From Tubiluchus corallicola (taxonomy: Eukaryota; Priapulida; Priapulimorpha; Priapulimorphida; Tubiluchidae): a DNA stretch of 64,000 nt. A model generated the notes under the pieces. That model did not search any database. It was not told where the DNA came from and saw only the letters and a list, made by a program, of their open reading frames with translations. A program made the position numbers and the translations under genes. The stretch covers positions 1 through 64,000 of the forward strand of contig JAQGDQ010000497.1 of assembly GCA_030141605.1 (NCBI GenBank), written 5' to 3'. Positions within the stretch are counted from its first letter, which is position 1; each line of letters begins with the position of its first letter. This document shows, piece by piece, positions 1-14,956 of this stretch.

Positions 1-699
<699 letters not shown>

Positions 700-700
<1 letters not shown>

Positions 701-1860
701 AGGTGAAGAACGAACTGGTACAGCAGTATTTTCGGTTGTTGCACTTACCAGTGACGATATGAACTGTGGTCTGAAGGTACGTTGTTGCTTGACGATGGAA
801 TAAATATCCACTATGTGTTCCACCTTAATCTTATCTATGACGCTCCTCAGCACAGTAAATAGACCGCTCCTCTGAGCTCCTTCACTAAAATATCAGCAAA
901 AAAGTAACATCAGATAATGACTGATAGTTTACGGTTGGGTGTTAAACAAAGAACCCACAGACGTAGATAACAAATTAATGTAAATACATTTTGCGTATTC
1001 AGGTTTTTTTATACACGACAGAAATTAAATGTATAGTAAAATAATTCGTTGTGTTGTTGGTGTATAGCTGATTATTGGTTTTTTAGGGATGGCAAAACTT
1101 AAGAAGAGTCAGTTTATAAAACTACACCTTTATTGAACATCAAACACAATAAATACTGTAACAGATAGTAATACCAAGCCCCCTGATCTAGTCTGCTCTC
1201 CTTCAGCTCCAGACTCAATCTCTTGAGCTGGGCGCATCACAAGGCTTATCTATCGTGCGCCGAGCTTCGACGCATCGACGCCTACACTTTGGTTCTGAAT
1301 TACTTGATCACGTGACACTACACCTTAACTGGGCTTCATGCCAGCATTCACCAGCATAATTATCTATCATAATCTAACGCTTTTAATATAGTTTAACAGG
1401 TCCTCTTTCACTCCTATCCCAGCTTCACAATTCTGTTTACTATTCCTTGAATGCCAAAATACAGCCGTTGCTGCTTTTGAAGTTTTATTCATTTCTAAGT
1501 TTTTTTTGGAAATTTGCCGAGGAGTCGAAAGGGTTGTGGGTGAGTGTGAGAGATCAGTTTCTGTTATTCTAAGGTGCATCTGTCAGTTCTAACTCCAAAA
1601 TTTTTTGCCTGCTTGATGGTGAAATCGTTCGACTTTTGACATATTTTCGTATTTTATTCATTTCATTTTGATTTTTTATTATTGATATTGTCTATATGAA
1701 TCACTGACTATATCGCTGTTACGTTACACGTACTTGTAACTGCATGTGGTGATAGAATTTGAACTTGCTACATGCAACTTTGTATGTCTATGTAGTTTTA
1801 CACCATTAAAAAAGTTAGAAATTAAAGTAAAGAAAGAAATTATAATATGGAAAATAACAA
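700..1860. other. Spacer without recognised features
   Basis: The spacer between the inverted (CAGA)n arms is AT-rich. No conserved coding sequence, RNA gene or transposon end was recognised. Confidence 0.5.
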
Positions 1861-1882
1861 ATTTAATAAATGAGTGAACAAA

Positions 1883-2017
1883 CGGTAGTAAGATATTGAA
1901 AAGAAAACAAGCAATATAAGAGTAAAGAAACAGTAGTAAGATATTGAAAAGAAAACAAGCAATATAAGAGTAAGGAAACAGTAGTAAGATATTGAAAAGA
2001 AAACAAGCAATATAAGC
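1883..2017. repeat. 48-bp minisatellite, about 2.8 copies
   Basis: The block starting GTAGTAAGATATTGAAAAGA recurs at 1885, 1933 and 1981, exactly 48 bp apart, with one or two substitutions. Confidence 0.9.
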
Positions 2018-2103
2018 GTATTATCATTATTTAACTCCTTGGGGAGTCCTTCACTTCCTGGCTTGCCCAGGATCACATTTATTTTAAATTAATGTCTCTT
2101 TAG

Positions 2104-3005
<902 letters not shown>

Positions 3006-3084
3006 TGTTTCATGATTTATTGTATTATTTGTATTAATTTGTGATGTGTATATGAACTTTGTGAAGTTTCAAATAAAAATATCA

Positions 3085-3090
<6 letters not shown>

Positions 3091-3180
<90 letters not shown>

Positions 3181-3265
3181 TTTCTCTCTCTCTCTCTCTC
3201 TCCCTCCCTCCCTCCCTCTCTCTCTCTCTACCTCCCTCCCTCCCTCTCTCCTTCTCTCTCTCTCT
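3091..3265. repeat. (CT)n microsatellite with CCCT interruptions
   Basis: About 175 bp of CT dinucleotides with TCCC-rich variants. A retroelement-like tail (AAATAAAGAATGAAATCAAA) follows at 3339. Confidence 0.95.
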
Positions 3266-3584
3266 GTGATTTGTTTATATTGTTTTTTATGATGTTGTAT
3301 GTTGTATATATGTGAATTATAATATGAACTTATGTTTGAAATAAAGAATGAAATCAAAAATCAAAAATCTGTTTTGCTTACTTTCTTATGCTTAAAATAA
3401 ATAATTATCAAATTCGATTTATGTAGATCTCCCTTGTAAATCAAGTTAATAGATTTAAATGCTTCATTTGTTGTATTGATTAATAACGATGAAGTGCCCT
3501 GGAACTCTGGAACTCTGGAAATAATTATCTATACATTTGTACATGTTGTACGTAATACTGTTTCAAAGACTGTACATTACACGT

Positions 3585-4050
3585 TAAAGCAAAACCGGAC
3601 CCAGTCTTAAACTGTAAATTAAAACCATCTATTCTTTAAAATATTCAAAGGGAACGTACTATTTTTTTTCAAAACTGACTTACGTGAAAGAATTATTACC
3701 ACACAAACAAAATTTCACGTTCGCGCCACTATTTCTTCGCTGTTACATGCATTTTGCCATTCGTTAGTTAGACGGGCACTAGCACCTGCATTTCGGAAAC
3801 GCAATCCACAAAAAACAGGTGCTGTACCTCTCAGTTCATATGTGTTACTTTGTAACGAAACTACACACGTTCAACAGCTCATGCGTAAGCTCAGCGGTAA
3901 ATTCAAAATTTGAAATTTTATCTTAAAACTTACATGGTTTTAGTATAACACACTGAATATCTTACACTAGCACTGTACTTTAATTTTCGCTTTCGCAAAC
4001 ACGTGCAATACGCTCGTGGAATATTTTTGCTGTTGAAAATTATGTTTGTT
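3585..4050. repeat. Dispersed repeat family A, copy 1
   Basis: This segment is clearly similar to 35876-36315 (for example GCTGTTACAT, GATGCTGTACCTCTC / GGTGCTGTACCTCTC, ATTTTGCTGTTGAAAAT). It is non-coding and of unknown type. Confidence 0.75.
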
Positions 4051-4724
4051 TGTGATATTATCAATAGTTGGGCTCGCCCGCCATTAATTAAGTTTGTAAT
4101 CTATTATATAATTATCAGAAACGCTTTTGCAGTATTAAGTCGTTAAAATGTATACTTTTTACCCTACTTCAAAATAAGTTAGTATGTGAAAAATCATCCT
4201 GCCTTTTTTTAAAGCCGAGTATCAGCAAAATCGGTAAAAGTAATAGACGAAATGCAACTGGTTACCTACCCAGTTACGTTCAGATTTTCCTGCGTAGGCC
4301 TTAAAATAAGTAGCTAACACCGAATGTTGACTGTACAATATCATACTGAAAATCATTTCACAACTATAAATATTATGCCTGTTATGTAAAATTATCAGAT
4401 TCATCACATGGTTCAATGTTGACTGTTAGTACCATGACTGCTGCAACCCAATAGGCCTATAAGTGCAATTACATTTCATTTTTATCAATTTTAGGAGCAG
4501 TACAAGTTTTGCTACCACGTGACCTCAGAATTCTTGGAGTCTTTTAACAACTACGCAAACTTTCGAAAAATTCCAGCCAATAAATAAGAAAAAATACTCT
4601 CAATTATCGGTTTGCTTTAATAAAGACTAAGTAGGCAGTCAGGACTAAATGTTTAATTGCGTTTTATATATAATGATGAGATGAATAAAACGTTGACTGT
4701 TCCTTTAATAAGTCACAAGAAATT

Positions 4725-5125
4725 ATTTATTTATTTATTTCATGAATTTTCGTCCTTATGGGCCTCACCAGCCGAATAGACTAGGCTGATAACCTGACAA
4801 TGTTGTCCATAAACGTAATAGATTTTAGATTTTTTTAAATTTAATATTTTATTTCAAACTTCACAAAGTTCATATACACATCACAAATTAATACAAATAA
4901 TACAATAAATCATGAAACACAACAATAACACAAATAACAATTAACGATATAACAAACTACGCCAATGACATCTAATTACAGAAGTAAAGTTTGCATCACT
5001 GTTTAAAATGTTCTTGCATATAAAATATAAATATAATAGAACTGTAAGGCTAGGCAGCACAGTCTACTCAGCTGATGAGGCCCATTAGGACGAAAGTTCT
5101 TGAATGAAAGAAAGAAATAATCCAT
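4725..5125. mobile_element. Two LINE-like 3' ends in opposite orientation
   Basis: GAATTTTCGTCCTTATGGGC followed by CTCACCAGCCGAATAGACTAGG (4739-4782) sits next to an (ATTT)n tail. Its reverse complement, with some substitutions, is at 5056-5122 next to GAAAGAAAGAAATAAT. Such tails are typical of non-LTR element ends. The element 4843-4966 lies between them. Confidence 0.6.
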
Positions 5126-5309
5126 TGTGTGACTATAAAGGACATTCAACGTTTTATTCATGTTAAAGATGGCAAGTTTCAGGAGGAGCTTCTTCATATG
5201 CACGAAGAGAGTTGTCGCTCCTCTTACCTATCAAAACTTCACAGCAGTTTCTGCGTCTTTTTTCTGTTAAAGAATTTTCTGTTAGACCTTTTGCATGGAA
5301 AGATTTTAA

Positions 5310-5960
5310 GGACAAGAAAAGGACAGGGGTACCTGAAGTAGGTATCAGTAAAATCGCCTTAGAAAATTACATTACTTTATAGCAATTTTATGCGTATATC
5401 GTACTGATATTGAAACGAATTTTTGTTTGTTTTCATTTTAAATCTCCCGCAATACTGTTCCGAACTCGCCATTATATGGAAGAAAAGGCCAATGTCAAAC
5501 TATGTGTCCTATGCAAAATTATATTACTTAGCATTTCGCTTACCTGCGTGAAAGACTTAGGTACTAGGAAAGATAATCATTAATTATTTAAAATGTTTTC
5601 ACCAATTGGTAAACTGTCGCTGATTCACCCCTCCAGGGTGCACCACTCACTAACTTAAAAAGTTATTTTTAATCTTATTGACAAGATACAGTAATTTAAA
5701 ATTTTACTTAGTTAATGACGTGTGTGCTACGAATGCTCTGATTATTTTTCCAAACTTCACTCAGTGCTATCAAAACTTGTTTCAAATGACTGTAAAAATG
5801 GCTGCATCTAAACGGTCATCGCGGGAGTTTAAATTTACATATTTTATACAGCATTACTGTCGATTTGCAAATCCTGTACGTAAAAAGGCAGTACGTAAGT
5901 GATACAAAATTTCAAGACGAATTTTTCAGGGTTTATGTAAGTGGAGGGTTAGTTTGTGTT
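5310..5960. repeat. Dispersed repeat family B, copy 1
   Basis: Similar over about 600 bp to 25090-25745, with blocks such as TTAGCATTTCGCTTACCTGC, GACAAGATACAGT and AAAATTTCAAGACGAATTTT. Shorter relatives occur at about 13250-13430 and 13995-14190. The small ORFs inside are not conserved between copies. Confidence 0.75.
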
Positions 5961-6450
5961 TTATCAGAGGCTATTGAACTATTGACTATTGAACAGGAAG
6001 TGCGCTGAATCAATAAAACATTGTAAATGATATATAGAATGTATTCGTATGTGTTGTCTTTTATGGTATGGTTTTAGTTGTTTTTGAATCTATACAAATA
6101 TAATATATGTTTGATCTGTGATATATGATAATGATCTAGTTTAAGCCAGACTTTTTATAATTTTGCTTTGTTTAATCCTAATTTATCGCAGAAATTAGAA
6201 ATATTCAAACATGTGACAGCTTTTTTAATTGGAAGTTTTACTTGCAATCGCTTATATAATTCATAACTATAATTATTATATGCATCTATATTTGTAGCTA
6301 TCATAAGCTTATTAAGAATTTATCATAAATTTTGATCATTAAGTTTTTACGTATGAAATAAAACCACAACGAGTTTTCTGTTGCTATACAAACAAATTCT
6401 ATTTGAAAAAATTATAGTAGCTGATGGGTGAGACAAGATTTCTAGACTCG

Positions 6451-6690
6451 CGCTCAGAAATGATTCATTTCACACTACAGTAGTCGCCGCTTAATAGACT
6501 CACGCTTAATAAACTCAATCGCTTAATTGACTCGAAAACGCCTTTGCAGTACATAGTAAGATGACGACTCATAGTTCTATAGCCAGTAATACTACACCCA
6601 TCGGTTAATAGGTTCAGTCGGTTAATTGGGTCAAAACACTCCGGTCCCAAAGTGAGTCTACTGTAGTGTGAAATTAATCATTTCTGAGCG
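6451..6690. mobile_element. MITE with nested inverted repeats
   Basis: The inner element 6478-6663 (186 bp) starts CAGTAGTC and ends GTCTACTG and is flanked by TA on both sides. Outside it CGCTCAGAAATGATTCATTT is mirrored as AAATTAATCATTTCTGAGCG. It is compatible with a short Tc1/mariner-superfamily (pogo/Tigger-like) element. Confidence 0.75.
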
Positions 6691-6699
6691 GTCAATTGC

Positions 6700-7280
6700 A
6701 TCAAGTTTTGTTGTTTCGCAATTGTGTTTGCAAATCAATATAAAATTATATAAAATAATAATAATTGCATTCATGTTGAGTTATTGATTTTATTGTTTAT
6801 AGTTTTTACGTTGAATGTAATTAAGAAGCTCAATATTCCATTGAGTGACAAACGCGTTATTTGCTCACAGGCACCTGACACCACCCACCCCACACCCACC
6901 CCCATTCCGACACTACTTGAGTGAAATGAGGAGCGTGCAATAAGAAAAATCCCGCATTTTTAAACAGTTTAGCATTCAGCAAGTCAGAATCCAGTAGTTA
7001 ACAGCAGTGTCTACTATTAAAGATTAGCGATTGTGGCAGAACCAGAATCCAGCATATCACCAAAAGTATATATAACAAAACACACACAAAACCACAAACC
7101 ATAACAACATTCGTCAAAAAATAACTGAAGAATTATTTACAACTTCTCACTACACACTTATTCCTAACAGTCATTACTTAAAACGCTAAAAGTTATTTAC
7201 AAATTCACAATATGACATTGGGTTTCCATTGAAAAATTCATGCAAATCGTTGAAGCTCAGTTCAGTGTTATCTTCACGAA
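6700..7280. other. No recognised features
   Basis: AT-rich sequence with a C-rich patch near 6870-6910. No gene, RNA or repeat boundary was recognised. Confidence 0.4.
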
Positions 7281-7285
7281 GGTGA

Positions 7286-7520
7286 TTAGTAAGTGGACAA
7301 AAACAGATAACATGCTCTTCTGTTTGAATGTTTAAGCCAGACAGGAGCATAGCCTGTCTCTCTTTTTATCCTTGCCCATCTTCCAGTCTCAATAGCTAGG
7401 TTAAGTGGGGAGAGGCATAACCGAGATGTTTTAATCCTATAGAGCTCATTTACTTTAACCCTATACATTGCACTGCAGATAGTTCGGGATTCAGATAGAG
7501 ATAGGTGCACAGTTTAGTTC
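7286..7520 (-). pseudogene. LINE ORF2 C-terminal remnant
   Basis: The minus strand reads LNLAIETGRWARIKRE, the motif just upstream of the C-terminal Cys/His region of many LINE polymerases, followed by frame damage. A clearer relative is at 13686-13958. Confidence 0.6.
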
Positions 7521-7719
7521 TTCGGAATCCCTGATATGTTGTTTTGTGTTCCGAGGTCGTCAGAGATAATATCGTTTTACGAAGGATAGCTTTCACATAA
7601 CACACCCCACACAAACCAACAAAAACATACAGTGAAACACTGAACCAGCACAAGTAACTCAGCCTTCTACCAACAGAAAAAATACTATAGCACATGAAAA
7701 TACCCACAAGCAGTTTACC

Positions 7720-8660
7720 TGGAAATTAACCAACCATTTGTTAACCAAACCCGACGCTGCGTGACCTTTGCAGCCCGGAGCACAGTGGTCACTCCTGTGG
7801 CTGTTCGATGTGTGCCTTAACTTGTGTTTTCTAACTATATAACTGATTGATTTCCCCTGGATAGACCAATACCACAGCTTTAAATTAAATCACTGTCTTT
7901 TTGGAAAAATACCTTGTAACAAGCGTAAAGACGGAAAAGGTTCGGAATAGCTGAGTGGTGAGGCGATCATGTTTGCTTGAACGGCTTATCACCAACTGAT
8001 CTGACTCCTCTGGCAAGAATTGCTCCATTCAGACGATTTAATAAAGAAATTTTTGCCCTCCGCTTGAAAATTACAATGATTTTAAAATGGAACGTAAATC
8101 TACGCTTTTTTCACGTAACTAGTCCGCTATTTTTGGAATGCCAGCTGTTTGCCTTCTTGTTTGTGTGTATGTCAAATGAAGCCAGCTGAAGGTAAACAAC
8201 TTGAACAGTTCCACTTCAAACCAGCAGCTCCATTCACAAATTCTTGTTTTGAGGTAAAACCTTGTTTTGTTAAATTTTCAGAAGTATAATATATTGCGTG
8301 TGAAATGTGCTAACGCAACTCTATATGCTTACAAAAACAATATTACATATGCAAAACCAGATCCAACATTAATTTGATTTTGTGGTAAAGTTAAGTGGGT
8401 TTATATCACGCAGTAATTCTGTGAGACATGATGAAGCAACAGCTGGAATAATGGAATAAAGTTTTTATGTATTGAACATTAGACGCATCGTGTGGTATAC
8501 GACCAGTAAGTATGTTTACATCATAAAGGCAATTCAACGATTAATCACTAAACTACGTTTTCATGAATAGTTTACTATTTATGCTTACACGATTATTCCA
8601 GTATTTAACAATTAAGATTCTCCTAGATCTAGATGTAATTTATGTGCAAATATGTATGTG
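7720..8660. other. No recognised features
   Basis: Small open frames (for example 7977-8189) show no motif or conservation that I recognise. Confidence 0.4.
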
Positions 8661-8907
8661 TAATATATATATATATATATATATATCAGGTCACAATATT
8701 TTCATTTCCACTGCATTTTTTCGATGTATTCATTTTCAGTTTACAAAGGATATACACGTCAATAATGAACAAAAGTAGTGTCTAAATTAGCATCTGAAAT
8801 TTAGTGTTAAAGTGAAATTTAGTGAAATTCCGCAATATAGTGTTGCCATGCAGTTGAGAAGTATAAATTTTGATGCATTTTACCAACCTCCAGGTAATAT
8901 GCATACT

Positions 8908-9078
<171 letters not shown>

Positions 9079-9377
9079 CGAGTTGAAATTTCGCGCTATT
9101 TTCCATTCTTAAATATTAAAAAAACAAATAGGCGCAAATCATAAGCTTAGACACTGATTGGTGATAAGCAAATAAGCAACACAAATTCTTAAAATAAAAT
9201 CACCCACTTAAGCAAAGACATGGTTTTTATTCAGATACAACATCTGCAACGTTTCGACACAGTTAAGGTCATGTATCACTCAATATGTAAATTTACAATT
9301 TAGTATTTTGTTTTGTTTGCTTGTTGTAATGTTGATTTTTTCACTGTATTTTTATTTAGTTGGATTGTTGCGTAAAC

Positions 9378-9435
9378 ATGGCCTTAAACAATGTTGAAAC
9401 GTTGCGAGTGTTGTGTCTGACATGTCTGTTCTTAA
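9378..9435 (+). CDS. Tentative first exon (signal peptide) of the FN3 gene
   Basis: ATG at 9378 opens a short stretch with an N-region ending in Arg followed by the hydrophobic run VLCLTCLFL. A GTATGT donor follows at 9436 and leaves phase 1, which is what the first FN3 exon at 14556 requires. An in-frame ATG at 9360 would add six residues. The open frame continues to 9848, but the distal part runs into a TA microsatellite and looks non-coding. Frame agreement has a one-in-three chance of being accidental, so this is a proposal only. Other exons may exist between 9.4 and 14.5 kb. Confidence 0.3.
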
Positions 9436-12400
9436 GTATGTGCTCGCTGTTATTTCTACTTAAAGTTACGTGGGAATTACAATTAGCAGATCAACTATTA
9501 AATTTTCTGAAGCAGCACCCCACTAATTTTAGCTACGAGCCGCGACTGGCTTATTTCGTACACAAAATATTTACAGCAAATAAGAGACTATGTAATGAGT
9601 TAAGTTTATACATAAAGTCATTTAAGTTTATACAAATATGTCGCAAGACTTTTTATTTACATCATAGTGGTACGTATCTGTGTAGATTCAATGCTTTTAA
9701 CCCTTTTGCCAAGTTCGTGCCATTAACCGGTTCCGACTTGCATATTTTCGTCATCACCACGTTGTTAATCGTCTATAAATTATGTTTTGGTACATGTGAT
9801 TATATATATATATATATATATATATATCCTATATATTATAAGATATAGTCCATTTAGTAACGTAAAAAATTCAAATACGCTCAGTCTTGATTCCTGTCAC
9901 AGGCCTAGGTAATCCATTCTCTCTTCAAGTAGATGACATCAGTTGCTGGATGATTGTTGACTTACATAACTGGTATCTACCCAAAACCATAAAGTTACTA
10001 TAGAGGTTAAAAACACGAGGCGGGCCTCAGAGAGCTTAGTTCTTGCCTTATAATTCATTATTATGATCTGAATATCAAGATTATCATTAATGATACAATA
10101 CAAACAGACAATTAATTAAATTTTGATACCAAACGGTGATATAGCTGGGTTGAATCAGGCACCATTAGGTCTCCGGTGGTCAAGGCAATCCAAAGTTCAG
10201 CTCTTACAACTAGCCAGTTCCCAATTTTTTGACATTTCCTGTATTTCAAGCTAATACCAAAAGCATGTCAAAATACCAAACACATTAATTATCTGTTAGT
10301 TTATACCATCATAGATAACCTTCTAAAGTTATCAGCCAACACCGTATCTTAAAGAGATCAAATAAATTAGCCATAATTCAAGGCTGGATCGAAATCTATC
10401 CTATAGACTGCAGCCTGGTGCCCTCAACCTTGGGGCTCTAGGACTTGAGGAGACTGCCCTGCTAACAAATTTTCAGATACACGCCTGTATTCTTTTGAAC
10501 AACTCATTCAACTTAACATAAATTTTCAACTTTAAAAAGGTAGGCGGCCAAGCATTTTGTTTGAGAAAAGAACCCTTGTGTTTGACATAAGCCCCCCTCC
10601 TGTTTAACGGGTTCAAGTGAGTTTAAAGATGGCTGCGTCTGCATCCAAGAGGTCGAATAAGGTCATAATCCGGCCTGCCATGATTACAAATTGCGTCGCA
10701 AATATTTAATTGAAACATTTTGGTTGAGTCGCCACTAACTAGCTACGAAACGAGATTAACAATAAAGTTCTACGAAAACTAGTTTACGAGAAAATAAATC
10801 TTTAACATAACAGACTCGTGAATTTTCGATCAAACCGTTTTCTTTTCATCTTCATTAATTAACTTAATTAGATGAAATAATTGTGAAAACGTTACAAGGT
10901 TCTGCATGAGCTGGTGCTGGACACTGCTACAAACACAACAACTCTTAGGCCTACTTTGGGATGAACATAACACTATTACAGTTTAAATCTCTTTATACCC
11001 CCCTACTTTCAGACTGCAGAAAAGTTTGGCACTCAAAAGAGGGGCATTATAAGAAATGTCTACGGCCATATCACGTTGAAAACACTGGTTCTCGTCTGAT
11101 CACCGAAGTTAAGCAACGTAGAGCTTGGATGGGTGACCGCCCAGGAATACCAGGTGCTGTAGGCTTGCGGGATGCCCACTCGGCACTAAGCGGAGGAGCT
11201 GCACAAGCAGCCAACGGCTAGAGGGCGGAAGAGGTCAAGTGACCCAACAGCCATGTGTAGAGGAGTAAACCTTCCAAATCAGGAGTGGAGCCTCGAAGGT
11301 GGACCAGTGCAGCATGCTCACTGACTCCGGCAGCTCCTGCAGCCAACCTGGTGCCAAACGTGTTGCTCCGCTTTCCTTTGGACTACACCAGGGAGGGGGG
11401 TTCCTGTTGTCTGGGCAACTCAGGATCTCCATACACCTTGCCCAGGCGTGCGCCCTAGAGAGGCCACTCCACACTCCAGTGGTTGAAGGATCGGACTGCT
11501 CAGCCACAGTCGACGCTGCAGCTCCATCAACGTGATCAATAACTGACTCACTTGGAGCACACTCCATTGTCTTCCGAGACAGAAGGATGCCAACAACAAT
11601 AAGAAAGCTGAATGTATTACGAAAGAGACGGTTATGTTGGTACAGGGCGTTTACACAAATTTTACAACTTCGCCAATCCAAAAATTACGAAAATTTTATC
11701 AACCGGACATCCGGACCAAGTTAAATTTTTATTATGGTAATTCCCGGCTTACTAGCATAAGAATTAAAATAGCTCCGTAAACATCTAAAAAGTTATAAAA
11801 CCTTCGCACCAGCGCATGTTAACAATATCGATACGTGAACGCAGTTTCTCTCTTATCAAAGTCCAAAGTAACTGCTTCGATGGTTGTTTGACACCATGCA
11901 CAGGCCTATATAATCGCTAGTCATTGACAAAAATACATGTACATGCCTGTTTATTATATTTACTGTTGTGACAGCTATTCGGAAAATGACACTCGTGCTT
12001 GGATGTCAAAGAAAAGGAAAAGCAAGAAGCACCACACGGTTTGGGCTACAATGTGCATTTTGTCGTAAGTATTATTTTGATTTATGTAAAGATGCTGACT
12101 TCCTGGTTATTAAGAAAGCTATGTACAGTAAGCTAGTATGTAGAAAATGGTGAAAATTTACACAAAAGAATGCGAAACAAAAGAATACGTTTCTAATATT
12201 GAATTCTATATAATAGCCATACGCCAGCTGTGGCTAATATTGAGGGTGATCTAGCTTAGTTAGTAAATTTCTTGAGTCTGAAAAACCGAAGTTTTTCCCA
12301 GGTGTAATTACTAGTGCAGCGGCTCGGAATGGAAGAGATTTTGGTTCGAATCCCAGCCCGGTTTAAACACGTTTTTCTAATTTATTTTAGCTATATAAAT

Positions 12401-14924
12401 TAATAATTTTATATATACCATGCACTGTTTTGGTGGTTGTATGAAAAATGTTTATCTGCCTAAGAATCGTAATGCCAGCATTGCTTACGTTAATGCTTAT
12501 GCTTGTGTTCGTGCTGAAATGTGTTTATATTTACGTTTGTGTTTATGAGCATGTTTGGTCAAACGACGAAAGGCCAAAAATGTCATGATAAATTCTGCTA
12601 CTGCAACTAGCACTGCGAAATTCATGTCGGTTCTCAATTAAGCTACAGTTACACTTTAATTCAATTCAGTTCAATGCACATTTTTATTTTAGACTTAAAA
12701 TTCATAAATAATTAATATATATTAATTAGTTTTTATGTGTACTTTAATTTTTTATGAATTTTAAGTCTAAAATAAAAATGTGCATTGAACTGAATTGAAT
12801 TAAAGTGTAACTGTAGCTTAACTGAGAACCGACATGCATTTCACAGTGCTAGTTGCAGTACTATAATTATAAGATATTACGGCTACACATCAAAACTTAT
12901 CGTTAAACTTAAACTCAGGTAATACACATTCGATCTTCACGGAAACGAAACGCACGTGCGGTGTTGCGGCAGATGCGGTAGATCCGGCAATGAGGGTCTG
13001 TAATGAAAGCTAAGCTCTATCTAACATGCTATAAGAACATGATTTTCTTTTTTCAGTTCTTCTTTTATATCTCCACGGAGTTGACGGCAAAAACTGCTCA
13101 GGTAATAATAACCTACGGTATCTTAGGTTTTCTTTCAAGCAACATTATTTCAAATCCGTACAGGCTTAAATTCTGAATAGTGACGTGTTTTGGTACATTT
13201 TTAGATAAATCCGAGTGCTTGTTTATTTAGACTATATTTTTTTATCGCATCATAAGGAAATTCGTATAATAGCAAGTGAATACACATGCAAAATGACGAA
13301 AACAATAACTTTCAGACACTTAAAAGGAAAAAACGGAATTCTATTAAAGTATATCCCGAAGAACTTTCCATACAAAGTTATCTACGCTTACCCGTCTGAA
13401 AGGCTTATGTAATTGTAAAAGAAAATAATTTAAAATATTCGCACTAGTAAAACTGCACTGTGTTGCCATCCCAGTATACAACGGTGATTTGCCAAAATTC
13501 ACCTTTTTGATGTTGTATATATGCATGTATGTAGTTTATTGACTAAAACAAGTTACATGTATACACGAGGAACGAGGTAAATGCCACAATCGAGACATCA
13601 GCGATTTTAGTCCAGATTGTCACTTTATGTACATTTCCTACTCAAAGTTATAGCATTAAAAACAGTGTTATGCATACAAGGTACATCAGCATAAAAGTTG
13701 CAAAATTTCATAACATATTATATAAGAAGAAGTAGGGTGCTCAAAGAAGTGAGTTAAATCAGCAAAGTTTACATTGTCGTAGCGGCTTCTAATATCAGAT
13801 GTTAGGGGGCGTGTCTGTATAACGTGTTTCTCAGTTTGAATGTCCCCACAAGGACATAACCTATTTTCCCTTGGCTGTCTCGCCCATCTACCCGTTTCTA
13901 TCCGCAGCCTATGTGACTGAAGACGCATTCTTGTGATGCTTCTCCCATGATTATACATAATATAAAATAATTAAAATTTTGCATACTTTACGAAGAGTAC
14001 TACGTTTATTTTTTCAAACTTTGCTCAATGCTATCTAAACTTATTTCAAGCGTCAAAATGGTTGCGCCTAACGAGATGGTCGTGGGAGTTTTTAATCTAC
14101 AAGTTTTGTGTAGCGTTACTGGTAACGCAAACACTGTATACAATAAAACTGCATGTGCGCGATATAAAATTTAAGGACAAATTTTAGGCTTTATTTACGA
14201 AGAGTGTTTACTTGTCCATTAAAATAAAAATCGCAAATTTGGTTTTGCCTGTTTAGTGGTTGTCTTAAGTACCTTAATGCATACATACTTATTTGCTTGG
14301 TTGACTAATGCAACAGCTGTATGTACATATATTACAATCTATTTCTAAACAATAACTTTTGCTTACGTAGCCGTGTTTATATAGGTCTATTTTTTATACG
14401 TTTATAGGTTTATAACAGCTAGAGCATATTAGACTTGTTTCTAAATAAGAGAACATTTATTAAACTTCAGCTTGCGTTTATACTAGTATTCGAATCTCAT
14501 ACAAGCTGCATTGTATATCAGAATTGTATGTAACTAATAATGAATTTTTTGAAAGCCACGGACTTAGATCCTGTTGGAAAGCCAGAACTGACGTCAAGTC
14601 TGGAACATCCTTCCGACTATCCCAATAATACAGTCACCCTCAACGTACAATGGCAGGTAGTGTGACTATTGCATTACGTAAAATATAAATTACAAAAAAA
14701 TTTGGTAATAATACATACCCTGACATTCTTATATTCTTATATTAACTTATTTTAGTTTTTGGTTTTTTTAATCCGTCTATTCATGCACTAAAAAATTAAG
14801 TTGCATGTACATGTCTGATGTAAATACGTATGTTCGAGAAAATGATGATGATGACGATGACGACGATAACGGTAACGGTAACGATAACGATAACGATAAC
14901 GATAACGATAACGATAACGATAAC

Positions 14925-14956
<32 letters not shown>

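Noticed and set aside
9360-9848. 162-codon open frame as a complete gene
   Set aside because: The end runs into a TA microsatellite and the body shows no domain. Only the first 19 codons are kept, as a possible signal-peptide exon.
11058-11165. Functional 5S rRNA gene
   Set aside because: About 12 nt are missing before the TTGGATGGG block, it is not followed by a T-run terminator, and it continues into a SINE body with a LINE tail.
12300-12370. tRNA gene
   Set aside because: Only the B box is convincing; no A box or acceptor stem pairing was found.
14880-14930. Telomere-like repeat
   Set aside because: The hexamer is GATAAC, not TTAGGG or a known variant, and it grades into AAT and GAT triplets.
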